Below are positions 52,901-63,414 of a stretch of DNA of 64,000 nt, one piece after another. Position 1 is the stretch's first letter, and every line of letters starts with the position of its first letter. A program made the translations under genes and the position numbers. The notes under the pieces are model-generated. The model did not search any database. It had not been told where the DNA came from and worked only from the letters and a program-made list of their open reading frames with translations. Source of the DNA: Mesostigma viride (Eukaryota > Streptophyta > Mesostigmatophyceae > Mesostigmatales > Mesostigmataceae); contig RPFO01001567.1 of assembly GCA_009746045.1 (NCBI GenBank), positions 26,001 through 90,000 of the forward strand, read 5' to 3'.

Positions 52901-53655
52901 GCACACCGGTTGGCTGGTGCATTGACATGGCGGCCAAGCAGGAATACGCCGACAAGCTCGCGCAATCGCTGCCTGAGCGGCTGGATGCGTCCGCGGGACC
53001 GCAATTGCGCGGCCAGCTGGGGTGGCTCGCGGGCACGGTGCGACCCGACCTGTCCATCTACGCGCGTGCGCCCGACGCCGTGCTTGCGGGCATGGGAGCG
53101 CAGCATCTTCGGACGCAAGTCTTGGCGTCACCGGGCCTGCGCGTGTGGGGGGTTGATATCACCCGCCCGGTGGCAATGACCATTTACTCTGACGCGAACC
53201 TGGAGTCGCGTACCATCACGCAGCTGCGCGCGCGGGAGGCGGCCATCTTTTTTCTTGATAGCCCCACTGGGCAGCCCACTATTGTCGACTGGTATAGCCG
53301 CATCCATCAGCGGGTAGTGGTAGACAGCAATCGCGCGGAGTGTCGCGCGTTCATTTCCGCTGTCGACCATGCGTGTTATGTGCAGCATCTTTTGCAATGG
53401 ATTGCGGATAAGGCCCGCGTGGCGCTGTCGCTCCGCATGCGGCTGTGCACAGATAGCAAGTCAATAATTGAGTTTCTGAATAACCCGCTCGCCTCCACCA
53501 CCAAACTAGATTACCTTGTGTTGGCCGAGTCCGCCACGGTGTTGGATGAGCGGCGGTGGATCCCCGAGAGCGAGAATATTGCCGATGCCTTGACCAAGCC
53601 AGCGATGCTGTCGGGGCCTCAGTACAAGCTGCTGCGGCAGCTCATGATGACATGA
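49906..53655 (+). CDS. pol: pol of element 4: integrase, retropepsin-like, RT, RNase H
   Basis: Open frame of about 1,244 codons from GTG 49921, continuous with the last gag frame except for TGA 49903-49905; no ATG is well placed, so readthrough is the likely route. Numbering from 49921: 123-159 HHCC finger (H-x4-H, CHAC); integrase core with Asp184, Asp238 (LDQQFD) and, where Glu is expected, Asp268 (LGLIDRHISSVK). 510-550 linker. 566-655 retropepsin-like (AAIDTMAGVSIT ... EGYKGITLIGNPFVSLPG). RT from about 740: DFQRAFLHSD (Asp851), GLQSSPIIFRK, HGDD 945-948. RNase H: YSDANLESR (1089-1097), Glu1140 (NRAECRAF), Asp1178, ending SENIADALTK (1217-1226). RNase H Asp/Glu residues are complete. The Glu-to-Asp change in integrase may weaken strand transfer. 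Confidence 0.9.
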   Translation, partial: RHRGDVCRGESARREDAVPCSPNVPTSVVQNGSASAAADQECVPSVVAIEPEHALPELTPSGEIVPADAEVAPHVDVELGRRLSKASLEHIADRNAHAESLAGQVPSIEGDGTTPTAIGLRMLAHQIHLAVGHVAGQTLDWATRLMGAPGLKVAQAELEECHACASVRKKRRRWHAKTPSPYRGRLVGDVMHLEEGDYYLVLMDRYTKFLAIEPLPSMVEESLWRGLRIAMSHFFPISEVMLDQQFDCIVGREGCEMVVIAGRQDHGNLGLIDRHISSVKGMAAKQQASGLGFKPAGQPYAQRALWCRLLMDKYNSQVLFKLPQGLGLITARGLQSGIYPPDVADHWEAHLATTAEVRRQLDRTQPDLSQEWELGELVLFHKENSFGKRGQMQGPGMVVDLDWVHRRVKVHWEHRDYLIPWDKVYRYKASDAQVQAAKEHSRQLGWDVDSRPAKRARLEPVLPTPLGVAVHDALVAHPPAGAAPEQVPGVDAGALPQPLPATPAAPTVAAPDTSSGAGVGSQLAHVLRQLLKADKLKAAAAGGAAQVSRVMPDKCPTVVTEAHDVPSRHIAAIDTMAGVSITSPAAAEAYYPLLPSSWKEVAGFDGQRAYKVAGQVLMPILGVDVPVQVLEGYKGITLIGNPFVSLPGFSVSAGLVTLEGVGSIGLYQYHVALAALTGRGPPEAINHPEDYATAVGAIRGAEYTAEPLVADVTQPQKCHPSSLGIFPWSIATKSPVSYPQFKEDCRDPVKFHKWRAAFLRAQLEWAMYGVYGELMEVPQGAVKLNLKFVLKYKQVLPTDPVTFHVRPCVTEFRGSSELSEEELFTPGLSQTTSRVLTSVFLGLLDRGLDYAMACSDFQRAFLHSDPAVAEEVWRGTVYVVKVPLVWQGELRCVYLRLLLGVEGLQSSPIIFRKTAERIFASMGAVFSRIDSNLFHIHTPNPHEPAFMQWHGDDWRLIGPRAWVRQFITAVAKLLPTSRTLWLDPDTPVPFCGLTYTLHRTPVGWCIDMAAKQEYADKLAQSLPERLDASAGPQLRGQLGWLAGTVRPDLSIYARAPDAVLAGMGAQHLRTQVLASPGLRVWGVDITRPVAMTIYSDANLESRTITQLRAREAAIFFLDSPTGQPTIVDWYSRIHQRVVVDSNRAECRAFISAVDHACYVQHLLQWIADKARVALSLRMRLCTDSKSIIEFLNNPLASTTKLDYLVLAESATVLDERRWIPESENIADALTKPAMLSGPQYKLLRQLMMT

Positions 53656-53992
53656 GTTTTTTTTACCGTGTGACCTGTCGTCTTTTTGCATGGGAATGGG
53701 CGCTTCTTTCATCTGTGAATACATTTCCCTAGACCTGACAGGCGGCCAGTGTGCCTAATAATGATGCATGTGGTGCAGTTGCACCCAAGTAGAAAAGGAG
53801 GCCGGGAGCAAAGCCCGGGTGTTTTTGGCGTGCTCAGATCCCAGCGTAGGGCACCCTCCTTGGGGTTTAGGATTTGGGGACGGCCAGTGTGCCGTTACGT
53901 GTTCCTCAACTTGAAAGTACGTAGGGTCAGTGCTACCCTATTGCCCCTCGCTTTAAATAATTTACGATAATTATTTAAAAAGAAAGTATGGG
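53656..53992 (+). other. 3' untranslated region and polypurine tract of element 4
   Basis: No ORF. Ends in AAAAAGAAAGTATGGG directly before the LTR start AGTTGTGC. Confidence 0.75.
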
Positions 53993-54061
53993 AGTTGTGC
54001 TCCCGAGTGGCATCTATCCGCTGGCCGGTAGTCGCCGGCCTGGGCGCCTAGTCAGGTGGGC
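53993..54061 (+). repeat. truncated 3' LTR of element 4 (69 bp)
   Basis: Identical to the first 69 bases of 48222-48655; homology stops after CAGGTGGGC. Confidence 0.88.
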
Positions 54062-54486
54062 GCCTGTTCAGGTGTGAACGTTTCCGTTCAGCACATAACT
54101 GTCATATATCGTCTCGCTTGCTTATCAAATTTCACATCCCACGTCCTGTGCCTTAGAAAGTTTTAGTACAGATATCGGTTCGCGACTTTTTGTTTGACGG
54201 TTAAAAAAATCAACGCGCCGTACCGTCCTGAGGCCGCGCGGATTGGCGAGACGCCCCACCTGCCCGCGAAACTCTGAACGTGTTCAGCGTTTCAGCACCC
54301 GTTCAGAATACCTCAGACTCGATCTCCAAGGTTCGGGGATTTCTTTGTACTACGCCGATTGGCCATCTCGCTACGGTCCTGGACGTCGTCCGCTCCCGCG
54401 CTAGGGGGCGCGTGGGACGGCCCCACTTTCGGCCTACGGCCTCGGCCAAAGTTTTCGGGCGATGTAAATCGTAGTTACATTAGGGG
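54062..54486. other. non-coding spacer with Y-like fragments
   Basis: Contains GTTCAG-rich strings (GTTCAGAATACCTCAGACTCGATCT) recalling the type Y block, otherwise nothing recognised. Confidence 0.45.
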
Positions 54487-55118
54487 ATAATTACGTACAT
54501 GCAAATTCGAGGCTATGGCGGTGTAGAAAACTGATTGGTGTAGGAGCATCGATGCATGGATTCGTTCCAGATTTTGTAGGCATGATCTATGCGTTATAAA
54601 AATGCTATAGCCGCTGTCGAGCAACATCTAATGAGGCGCGCAATTATCTCGCCCGGACTGGGTTTTACTGCGTCAACGCGTGTTTATTGTGACGGGAGTG
54701 ACGATGAAGCTAGCACTTGTTATCAGCGGCTTTTTAATTGAACATCTCGCATCGAGTAACTTTCTTACGATGTATTTCGAATATCTCATTAGTGTCGTGG
54801 GCCAGGGAAGTCTCAACGCATCGGCCCTGTCGTCAGCTTGCTAGCAGTCCGTGAGCCTTTTTTTGGCGGTTTCGACCTGGCGCAGTTTAGTGTCCCTGCG
54901 GTTACCGTCCACAAGTCGTCCTATCATTCGGTAAGTAATCTCGGACTCAGTTGCGAAGGTTTGGGATGTAGAAGTCGCTTCGTTACTACTTTTCTGTAAT
55001 GATTTGTGGTGGTGGTTGCGCACAACCATTACGGTCAGATTTTCATCCGCTTTGTTCATGATTGGCTGCGTCTGCACCAAATATACTAAAATAATGATGG
55101 TGTTACATGAGTTATATA

Positions 55119-55530
55119 TTCATTGAGAATGATAGATTACGGAGGTGAGATAGGCATGCAACATAAGGAAAAACCCGATAACTGGGAGAAGAACCCTGAA
55201 GAAATTAATAGTAATCTGACACAGACATCCAAGGATCATCACGCCAGCGGCACAAGGTACAACTAACTATACATCACAAAACTACACGCAGCAACAGCGC
55301 TGCCGGCCCACCATGCAGGCCTGGAAGGGATCTAGACCGCATGGGTCGCGACAAAGTCGGCCCGGGTGCGGCGTGAATAACACATCAGCCACGGTGCGAG
55401 TGAGGGCGAGTGACAGGCGCTGCCGCCAATACGAGGACCACGTGCGGGCCGACCACGGGGCGGTCTGACCCTCGAGGTCGAGGCGGTCTTCACGGCGCTG
55501 GCAGCACTCGTGGAAAAACTCCGCTGTCTG
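55119..55530 (-). mobile_element. 5'-truncated LINE-like fragment (412 bp)
   Basis: Flanked by an 11-bp duplication TGAGTTATATA (55108-55118, 55531-55541) and absent from copy 1. On the minus strand the first 240 bases are an open frame (AEFFHECCQRREDRLDL, WSSYWRQRLSLALTRTVADVL) that ends in a stop, followed by a 3' tail ending TTCTCAATGAA. An ORF end plus tail with variable 5' truncation and a long target duplication is typical of non-LTR elements; the clade is not determinable. A similar tail is at 15069-15140. Confidence 0.6.
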
Positions 55531-56276
55531 TGAGTTATATATGGTATCACTATGGTTTCTATAGCCTATATATATCCTTAAGATTAGATGGTATCCTGGC
55601 CAGTTTTTGGTTATAGCCTTTTGGCTTCGTTAGTAATGCTGTTGTGCAGTCACCCCATCTGTCTTCGTGTAGCACCTGTGGAGGCCCCAGTGCCCTGCTT
55701 GCATACAAAAGAAGGTCCATGACTTGTCTCTGTGTATTTTCATCTCAGGCAAGCATATGGAGGTCATTTCTTATGTTGTGGATGCATGGGTTATGTAGCC
55801 CCCTGCACGCGTGCATTTGGGCCTTGGCACAGTTGTATACCTGCTAGTAGAGCTTGGTAGCCACCACATGGTGGTGATTTCTTTACAACAACATGAAGCA
55901 TAGTTAAAGCTGTGTGTTAGGGATCATTTTGAGTATTACCCAGCAATTCACAAGCACCATTGTGCACGCCTCATACCGTTACAATGCTACTTAGTGCCGC
56001 ATGTCGCTCCGTAGCCAGATAGCAGCTGAAATGATGAAGCCCAGCATATAAGGAGCTAAAGTGAGCATTGCCAATTATCTAGGCTTTAATACTTTTACTC
56101 ATTTAGTCTAGCATTGGCATGTTAGAGAAACTGTGCATGTGGTAGGCTCAAGTGTGGTGGGTGTCTTTGCCCTTACCATGCCATGATACACGCGAATGTG
56201 ACTGTGCATTGGCGTGGCTGTTATAGATGTTCTGCATGCTGGAATTGATGATATAGTGCATGTTTGATCATTTATG

Positions 56277-56548
56277 CACACACAGATCTCGAATGATTTA
56301 TCTAGCTAGCACCAAATCCGAAAGGCTTGCATCACTCCCCGGAAAGGAGAACTTTTGCGGATGACTGTAGGTGTAAGTTGGCGATGCCCTAGGATCCGGA
56401 GACGTCCGTCCTATAGTCAGCGAAAGTTGGTGCGAGAGGTCCCCAGTTCGATTCCGGTCGGATTCATTTGCAGATCGCGTTTTCCGCGTTTTCCGCGGAC
56501 CGGCACTGAACGCAAATGGTTTTCACCTTTGCGGCGTGCCAAATCAGA
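56277..56548 (+). mobile_element. tRNA-Asp-like SINE (272 bp)
   Basis: Flanked by ATTTATG (56270-56276, 56549-56555); the empty site is in copy 1 near 24250. At about 56407-56463 TCCGTCC...GGTCGGA can form an acceptor-like stem with one mismatch, enclosing TATAGTCAGC (A-box-like) and GCGAGAGGTCCCCAGTTCGATTCC (B box), which resembles tRNA-Asp with the anticodon arm lost. The tRNA-like part is in the middle of the element, not at its 5' end. Related copies: 6510/15055 and the satellite at 35740-37162. Confidence 0.75.
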
Positions 56549-57051
56549 ATTTATGATGTTGTTTGATGCTATGGAGTGAGGCGCCTGCCTTGTAATCCTA
56601 GCACATGTCACCAGCCAAACTGGCCCCTACTTGTAGGCGCGAGTTATATTAGATAGTGCATCTGGGTCCCTGGGATAACCTGTGATGTCAGTGTTAAGAA
56701 GCCTTGCCTGGCTACCCAAGCAACTGCCTTTAAAATGTTGTCAGGTGTACTACTGCATTATACATGCTTGTTTTTCTCGCACTCGCGCACCCCTCTGAGG
56801 GTGATGCTGTATTTAGCACCCATAGGACATTGCAACATGACCAATGACATGAACCCTGAGTAAGTCCATGTATGTCAAGGAGACAATGTAAGTATGAACC
56901 CTGAGTAAGTCCATGTATGTATGTGTGTGCTTCGGTCCCACTATGGACACTATATTGTTTTTAGGTTGGTTTGTGGACGTTACCATCAATCAGAAAATTA
57001 CCATGCAAGGTGCAACTGGCGCCTATTTTTAGACACGAGTTGGAAGCAGTC

Positions 57052-57055
57052 CAAG
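57052..57055. repeat. CAAG target duplication, left
   Basis: CAAG precedes the left terminal repeat and is repeated at 59635-59638; the undisturbed tandem copy near 60111-60120 has a single CCAAGGG. Confidence 0.8.
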
Positions 57056-59634
57056 TGTCTATTTGTCCAGAGGCCTCAATTGAGGCTTTTTGGCTCAATT
57101 GAGGCCTTTTTCACCAAGACCACCTGGGGACGGTCATTTTGGCGGGAAGGACCGGTCCTATGGGTCATCCGGCCCCAGTGGCGCGAATCTGGTATATGTG
57201 CTGAGCGTCCCGACCCATTGGGGTCGACAGGGGTCGACGGTTACAGAAAGATATGTGAGGTGGAAAAGTACCTATTTTTGTGGTTTTCATGCAACGAGAG
57301 CGTGCAATTTCGTGAATGTGCGGCCATGGCGTCGTACACTATAAACGACCGTGTGTCCACGTTTGCACGAAATTTCGACGAGGCAGGGGCTGTCGTGCAG
57401 ACAAATGGTCCGTGCAGCTAGCCCGACGCCTCAGAGTGTCGGCAGTGGATTTACAGATTCACGGAACTGTGATAAGCGTAATTAGTGACAGTTCCGTCAA
57501 GGTGCGATGGGACATAGATGGGGATGAGAACGTGATAGCCACCCGGCTGCTGCTCCCATATGCTGGGCCAGCGACCGGGGGAACCGAGGGGGGGGGTGTT
57601 GGGGCAGGCGCGAATGAACAGGCACTGGTTATTTTGCAAGAATCTGATGGGGAACCGGAGGAGGAGGAGGAGGGGTTTTCTGACCCCGATGACTCCGATT
57701 CCGACGATGAGCGCGCGCGCGCGCCCGTGCTCTGGGAGCGCTTATACACGATGGCCGATGGTGCAGACCCTCCCCCCGTCTTCGTACCTCAATGGTCGAC
57801 CACGCCAGCAACTGTCCGACAGGATGAGCGCTCGGCACTGTACCCAGACAACTTCAACAAGCCGCATCTCAACGGCTTTTCCAATGCAGCCACCTCCACT
57901 GCTGGCGCGTATGTGCGCTTCATGGTGCCGGGAATCGATGAATTTTGTGCGAAGATGACTGCCGCCGGCCGGGAGAAGGGGTATGGTGACGAATGGACAG
58001 TGACGCCGCCAGTTTTTTGGCAATTCATCGGCATTCGGTGCCTCATGATGGCATACCCTGCTGTCGGCGGCTTCCGCGCCTACTGGGAGCAAAGCAACGT
58101 CGTCAACTACAATTTCGGCCGCTTCATGCCCCGTCACCTTTTCGAGAAGCTGTCCTGGACTTTTTCGTTTCCTGCACATGATGGGGGCGCCGAGAGCGAC
58201 CTTTTTGCCGGCGTGAGAAGGTGGTATGACACTGTCAATGCCCACCTGGCGGAGCGCATTACCCCTGGCACGGTTGTCGTGTGCGACGAGTCCATGATCA
58301 CCTGGTTGGGCAAGGGCATGCCTGGGCTGATGGTGGTGGCCCGCAAGCCCAAGCCCATCGGCCGTGAGTTGAAGACGGTGGCGGATGGCTGCTCCAAGAT
58401 GCTCCTGGGCATGGAGATGCAGGAGGGCAAGGAGCACATGAGGGACAAGGAGTACAATGCAGAATGGGGCAACTCTACTACCGGCGTGGTGCTTCGCCTT
58501 GTCAAGTCCCTCTTCGGCACGGGCCGGGTGGTCATCGCTGACTCGTGGTTCGGCAGCGTGAAGACGGCGGTGGCGCTGAGGGAGCACGGCCTATATGGCG
58601 TGCTGAACGTGAAGACTGGGCACCGCAACTTCCCCAAGGATGCCCTCTTCGCTGGGCTGAAGAAGCGCGGGGACCACGTGGCCTACACAGCGACGGCCGA
58701 GCTGTCCGATGGCACGGACATGAACCTGTTTGCATGCGGCCGTCAGTCCAAGCTGCCCCTGCTCTTGGTGGCATCCTGCTCCACCACCCTGGCCGGGAAG
58801 CCCCAGGTGAAGAACTGGACCACCACAGATGGTGTGCTGCACAACATCACCACCCCGCAGCCCAAGGTGGCCGAGCTGTATGGCTCCTACATGGGGGTGA
58901 TTGACCACCACAATGCCCTGCGCCAGGGTGGGGTCGCCATGTCCGACATCTGGGGTACCAAGGACCCAGTTGTACGCGAGATTAGCGAGTCTCTGTCAAT
59001 GCTGATCACCAATGGCTTCTTTGCCATGCGCCAGTTTGTCCCCGGCTTCACCAAGTCGTACCGGGACTACCTCGTGGAGGCAGGGCTGGACCTGGTGAAT
59101 AACGAGCGCTTGAGGGAGGCCAGGGCCACTATGGCCACTCTCGAGCTTGACCGCGAGGACCCCGATGGCCACACACTCCAAAAACTGGACTGCCAAAGTG
59201 GGTGCAGCCAGTGTGAGTTCAAGGCAGGGTATTACTGTGTGCAGTGCTCCGCGGCCGGCCCCCGCCGTGTGAACGTGTGTGCACCCTCCGGCAAGCATGC
59301 CAGGGCCTGCTATGCTGACCACGTGGCGGGCAAGCCTCGCAAGGTTCGCAAGTCACGTTAAATGCATAGGGAACTCAGTTATAGTGCCTTTTTAATCATG
59401 CATGTGTCCATGGGCATGTTGTGCTTATGGTGCCGCCGCAGCGACACCCTGTTTTATGAGGTCATAATTTAATAGGTATTGGGCCTATATGACTGATGTT
59501 AAGTGCTGGGAACCCCAAAATAATCATAATAATGCATGGCCTGTGCCCATACTTGGAATAAAGTTTGTTTTGCTATATGCAATTATCAATATAAAAAAGG
59601 CCTCAATTGAGGCCTTTTCCTGGACATTGGGACA
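57056..59634 (+). mobile_element. piggyBac-like DNA transposon (2.58 kb)
   Basis: Ends are TGTCTATTTGTCCAG (57056) and, on the other strand, TGTCCCAATGTCCAG (59634). Just inside both ends lies the palindrome GGCCTCAATTGAGGCC (complete or nearly so; two such blocks on the left, one on the right). One transposase gene fills the interior. The insertion lies in the first copy of a roughly 480-bp tandem duplication (56938 onward and 59996-60463); the second copy is the empty site. Confidence 0.85.
57326..59361 (+). CDS. piggyBac-type (DDE_Tnp_1_7) transposase
   Basis: The main open frame runs 57316-59361 (681 codons). ATG 57326 in another frame gives MASYTINDRVSTFARNF, which looks like a natural N-terminus; a 38-base GT-AG gap (57408-57445) would join it in frame to VDLQIHGTVISVISDSSVKV, so a tiny intron or a frameshift is likely. 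Numbering from 57316: acidic Ser/Asp stretch 109-130; catalytic Asp324 (CDESMITWLGKG), Asp409 (IADSWFGS), Asp530 (YMGVIDHHNALR); Cys-rich C-terminus about 625-672 (CQSGCSQC ... CVQC ... C ... ACYADHV) as in the piggyBac family zinc domain. The enzyme cuts at the terminal repeats and pastes the element elsewhere in the nucleus. An AATAAA lies after the stop (about 59557). The catalytic triad is present and the frame is open after the N-terminus, so it may be active. Confidence 0.88.
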
Positions 59635-60463
59635 CAAGGGTTCATTAATTAATTAGTGCTGCATGGTGGCAGCACGCTGGTGGTAAGAAATATCAAAGAG
59701 AGAACCAACGCAGGACATGCATGTATTAGTTTGTAGATATCAATTCATAGAATAAATTAAATCAAACAAAAATTGACTTTGATTGGCTTTGATTGGATTA
59801 ATTAATTATTTAAGAACATAACTCCGGCCGTTGGGTTATATAGGAAACACATATCCCTGAGAAGGGGCATCGGTGGTTCATTCTGGGCTACCACCTGCAG
59901 GGGGGGTGGGGGGTGCAAACAGCCACCTGTGACATGTCCGTCCTCGTTGGGAGACTAAATCCAATACATTAGATGCCTCGATCCACAATTAATTACCCAC
60001 TATGGACACTACTATATTGTTTTTAGGTTGGTTTGTGGACGTTACCATCAATCAGAAAATTACCATGCAAGGTGCAACTGGCGCCTATTTTTAGACACGA
60101 GTTGGAAGCAGTCCAAGGGTTCATTAATTAATTAGTGCTGCATGGTGGCAGCACGCTGGTGGTGAGAAATATCAAAGAGAGAACCAGCGCAGGACATGCA
60201 TGTATTAGTTTGTAGATATCAATTCATAGAATAAATTAAATCAAACAAAAATTGACTTTGATTGGATTAATTAATTAATTATTTAAGAACATAACTCCGG
60301 CCGTTGGTTATAATATAGGAAACACATATCCCTGAGAAGGGGCATGTGGTTCATTCTGGGCTACCACCTGCAGGGGGGTTGGGGGGTGCAAACAGCCACC
60401 TGTGACATGTCCGTCCTCGTTGGGAGACTTAATCCAATACATTGGATGCCTCGATCCATGTTC
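59635..60463. repeat. flank and second copy of the 480-bp tandem duplication
   Basis: 59639-59995 is the right part of copy 1; 59996-60463 is complete copy 2 without the transposon. The segment GAACATAACTCCG...CTACCACCTGCAGGGG has a third diverged relative at about 62440-62540. No gene is seen. Confidence 0.8.
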
Positions 60464-62955
60464 ATAGTGGTCAATTGCGTGCATGCTAGCTCCTTGAGCT
60501 AGTCACACGCACTGGGGGTACTGTGGTTGTTAAGGGGACGATCCCGGCGCGAATATTTTGGCGCCGAAAAATTCGCGGTACCCGTCCGTACCGTGAAAAA
60601 GTGGTGCACGGGGCGCGCACCCCTACCGGAGCTGGCCATGGCGACGTGCTTTCAGGCAGAGTAGAAAAAGATAGCTCGCGGAATGCAGAGAAACTGAGCG
60701 AATCTTAAAGACGATGAGTAAATGATACTACTTCGTAGCGGAGTTCGCGTTTTTTGCAGTGTCGATGATTTTATTGATGACCATCGCCACGGGGGTCCAA
60801 TCTGATGTTTTCGTCGAGAGGAATAAATTAGAATGCACGCTGGCGGCGGTGATTGTCAGGTTTTATGGGCTTTACCTAGCGTCAAGGATGCGTTTAAATC
60901 GTTATTGGTAAAGCTTTAAAAAATTTGCTGGGTTTCGGCAAGATTTCCGTCATGATCGGTAAGACACTCTCCAGGCTCGCGGGATGCGCGTCTTATTATT
61001 CCATGGAAGGTTGTTCTTTCTTGCGCCGCTGGGCGAAGGACAATTCCGGTAATGGTACGATCGTGTGATCAACGTGACCCTATGAATGTTTCGCTTCCTT
61101 TACAGGTTATCAACGCAAGTTTTTGGCTTCTTTCCGTGCAGTTAGCGCCAGGTATAATGCCATTCCGTGCTGCGCATCGCCAGACTCCTGGCACCTTTCA
61201 GTGGTTTTTATGTACGTTGCATGGCTGGGATGTGTCAAAGCGTGGCCGTGGCATATCGTCAAGTTGTCAGGGATTTGCTGAGTGGTTTCTTGGAAGGAGA
61301 TTGCTAACAGCACTCAGTTTTGTGTGAATATTGATGCGGCCTTTCTTAGCAGAGGCTTCATTGTGGTTAGAGGCTCACAAGCTTGAGTTTGTTTCTTGGC
61401 AAACAATTGCGCTGGAAAGAAAGGTGGCAGTGGTTTTTCTGAGGGGCATACTGCATGGGTGGAGCTGCACGTAGGTAGGGGTTATCGTTGTCTTGTTGGC
61501 CTTTCTCCCACTAAAATGGGAGAGCCCTAATTCATATGCTAGCAAGGCAAGGTAACCATGGTAAGAAGCCTTGGCAAGCAGCATGTATGATACTTATGCT
61601 TTCTCTGTGGACTGTCTGTTGTTACCCTTGTTGGGCAATTAGTGGATATGGCTTTCTAGGGTGTGTTTGAGCTTGGTTTTGGGATGATGCCCACACCATA
61701 AACCTGGAATATGCTTTAGAAGTGTTGGCTAGGCATGTAGAGCTACCTGCCTCATTGTTGTGCACACACGCAACAGGTTGCCCGTGTCGAGGTAAGGCAA
61801 GGGCACATGACGTGCCCAGCCACCTCCTTGTACATTGTGGTCGAATTGGGCATGGTCAGGAGCCTTTTGAATGGCATAGGAAGTGTTAGTGTGCCTTAAT
61901 ACTCACTAATGCCTTCCTTAGCGTCTGCACAGGTGGCCAACTGCCAAAATTAATAACTGCTACAGCTGAGCTCAGAATGCCACCAAACTTTGACAGTGCC
62001 TTCTATGGTCATGACAGAATTTGACTTGTGCTTTTCAGGCCTAATTGATATGTTATGAGTGTGTATGGGGACGCCCCGCCTAAAAAAGCGTATTTTTGGC
62101 CCAAAAATTAATAACTCAAAGGGATGTGCTGATTTTGTTGATCCAATTAGGTAGAAACAATGTCCCATGACATTTTTATATGGGGTGTGCTTTTTTCATG
62201 CAACTGGTTCTCCCACTGTTCTGGGCAAGATGTGCCCCGGACAGCGTTTTTTTTCTATTTTTAGCTCATAGCCGGTGTTTGGCTGGGGGTAGTACCCCCA
62301 ACAAGTGGTGGTATGCATGCCCAAACATCATGTTTATGGTCCCCAAACATCATTCAGTGGTTGTCAGTTGCATTTCTGTAGTTATTAGGGGGGGTAAGTT
62401 TTGATATATTTCTATGGGACCCTCCCCATAATTAATTAGAAACATAACTCCGTTGGGAGTACATGTAGCACATATCCTTGAGAAGGGGCATATGGCTTTT
62501 AATACATTCTGGGCTACTTCCTGCAAGGGTGGGAATGTAAGCTACCCTTGCTCTAGGTGCACCATGGCACCTGCACCCTCATGATCTTCACACTATGCCC
62601 AGCTAAGGGCGAGTATGTCATGTGGAGGAAGATCATCATGGCTATACAAGAGCTAGGGCATGGCTTCTCGACAGAGAGCATCTCTCTGCATGGCATAGCA
62701 TGGCTAAATTCTTAATGCGATCCACAATCCGCCCGCATAACTTAGCTTGTAGACCCCCATCACTCATCAGTCGTGTGCCGGTAGGAGACGCTAGTGCGGG
62801 GGACCATGCATGGTGCGTGTAGCAATCCGACTGTCATCAGCGGCATGATGAGAGTGCAAAATTTTAGGTACAAAATAGTTCGGTGCCCAGTCCACATCCT
62901 CCGATCTTTTACCGACAGTTCGACATCGTTTTCCGATCTTTTAAAGCTTTAAGCT
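60464..62955. other. non-coding old repeats
   Basis: 60960-61480 is the partner of 15410-15980 (see there). 61480-62430 has short AT-rich frames without motifs. 62440-62540 is a relative of the tandem block at 59.8 kb. No gene supported. Confidence 0.5.
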
Positions 62956-63414
62956 GATGGATACATCGTTTCAGCTGATTCGACATCGCGGTTTTCAACT
63001 GAAATTACAATCAAGGAGACAACCAGCATTTATTTACAGCATTTCATTTGAATTTAGTATAGCCGCAATCACAGAAAAAGCATTCACACCACTTCAAAAG
63101 ATTTACTGTCGGTCGCGATTCCTACAGGCTGCTGTTATATTCATGCAACTGCTGTTGCATTCATTCACAAACGTAAGTGGAATCGAATAACGCACCGCCA
63201 TGAATTGGCTCCTTGCTTGGCAGCTCATGGGAATAATCTGCTGTGTAATGACGGTAGTTTCAAGCAAATAATTGCGCGTTTCGCACTTGCCGTGAAGTCG
63301 TGCGGCGCACTCATGACCGCTCATGATTCTCGATGTTACTTTGAGCACACAGAATGATCCGTCCCTTTTTTGTACGGCCCGGAAATCCCTAACTAAACCC
63401 CCCATTTGGGCACA
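62956..63414. other. non-coding spacer
   Basis: Nothing recognisable beyond an AAGGAGACAACC motif at about 63014. A 100-codon minus frame (63103-63405) continues beyond the gag stop but has no RT or integrase motif. Confidence 0.45.

Larger units (their letters stand above)
48222..54061 (+). mobile_element. Copia-like element 4 with truncated 3' LTR
   Basis: 5' LTR 48222-48655, gag, in-frame TGA, an unbroken pol to 53655, a polypurine run (AAAAAGAAAGTATGGG, 53977-53992) and only the first 69 bases of the 3' LTR (53993-54061). Same lineage as elements 1 and 2 by domain order, HGDD box, LTR ends and gag-TGA-pol layout, but it has no ORF0. Truncation of the 3' LTR removes the normal second end, so this copy is probably immobile although pol is open. 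Confidence 0.88.
54487..57044 (+). repeat. segmental duplication, copy 2
   Basis: Partner of 22859-24688. Relative to it, copy 2 has gained a LINE-like fragment (55119-55530) and a SINE (56277-56548), and its right end runs into the piggyBac-like element. Point differences are numerous, so the duplication is not recent. Confidence 0.8.
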
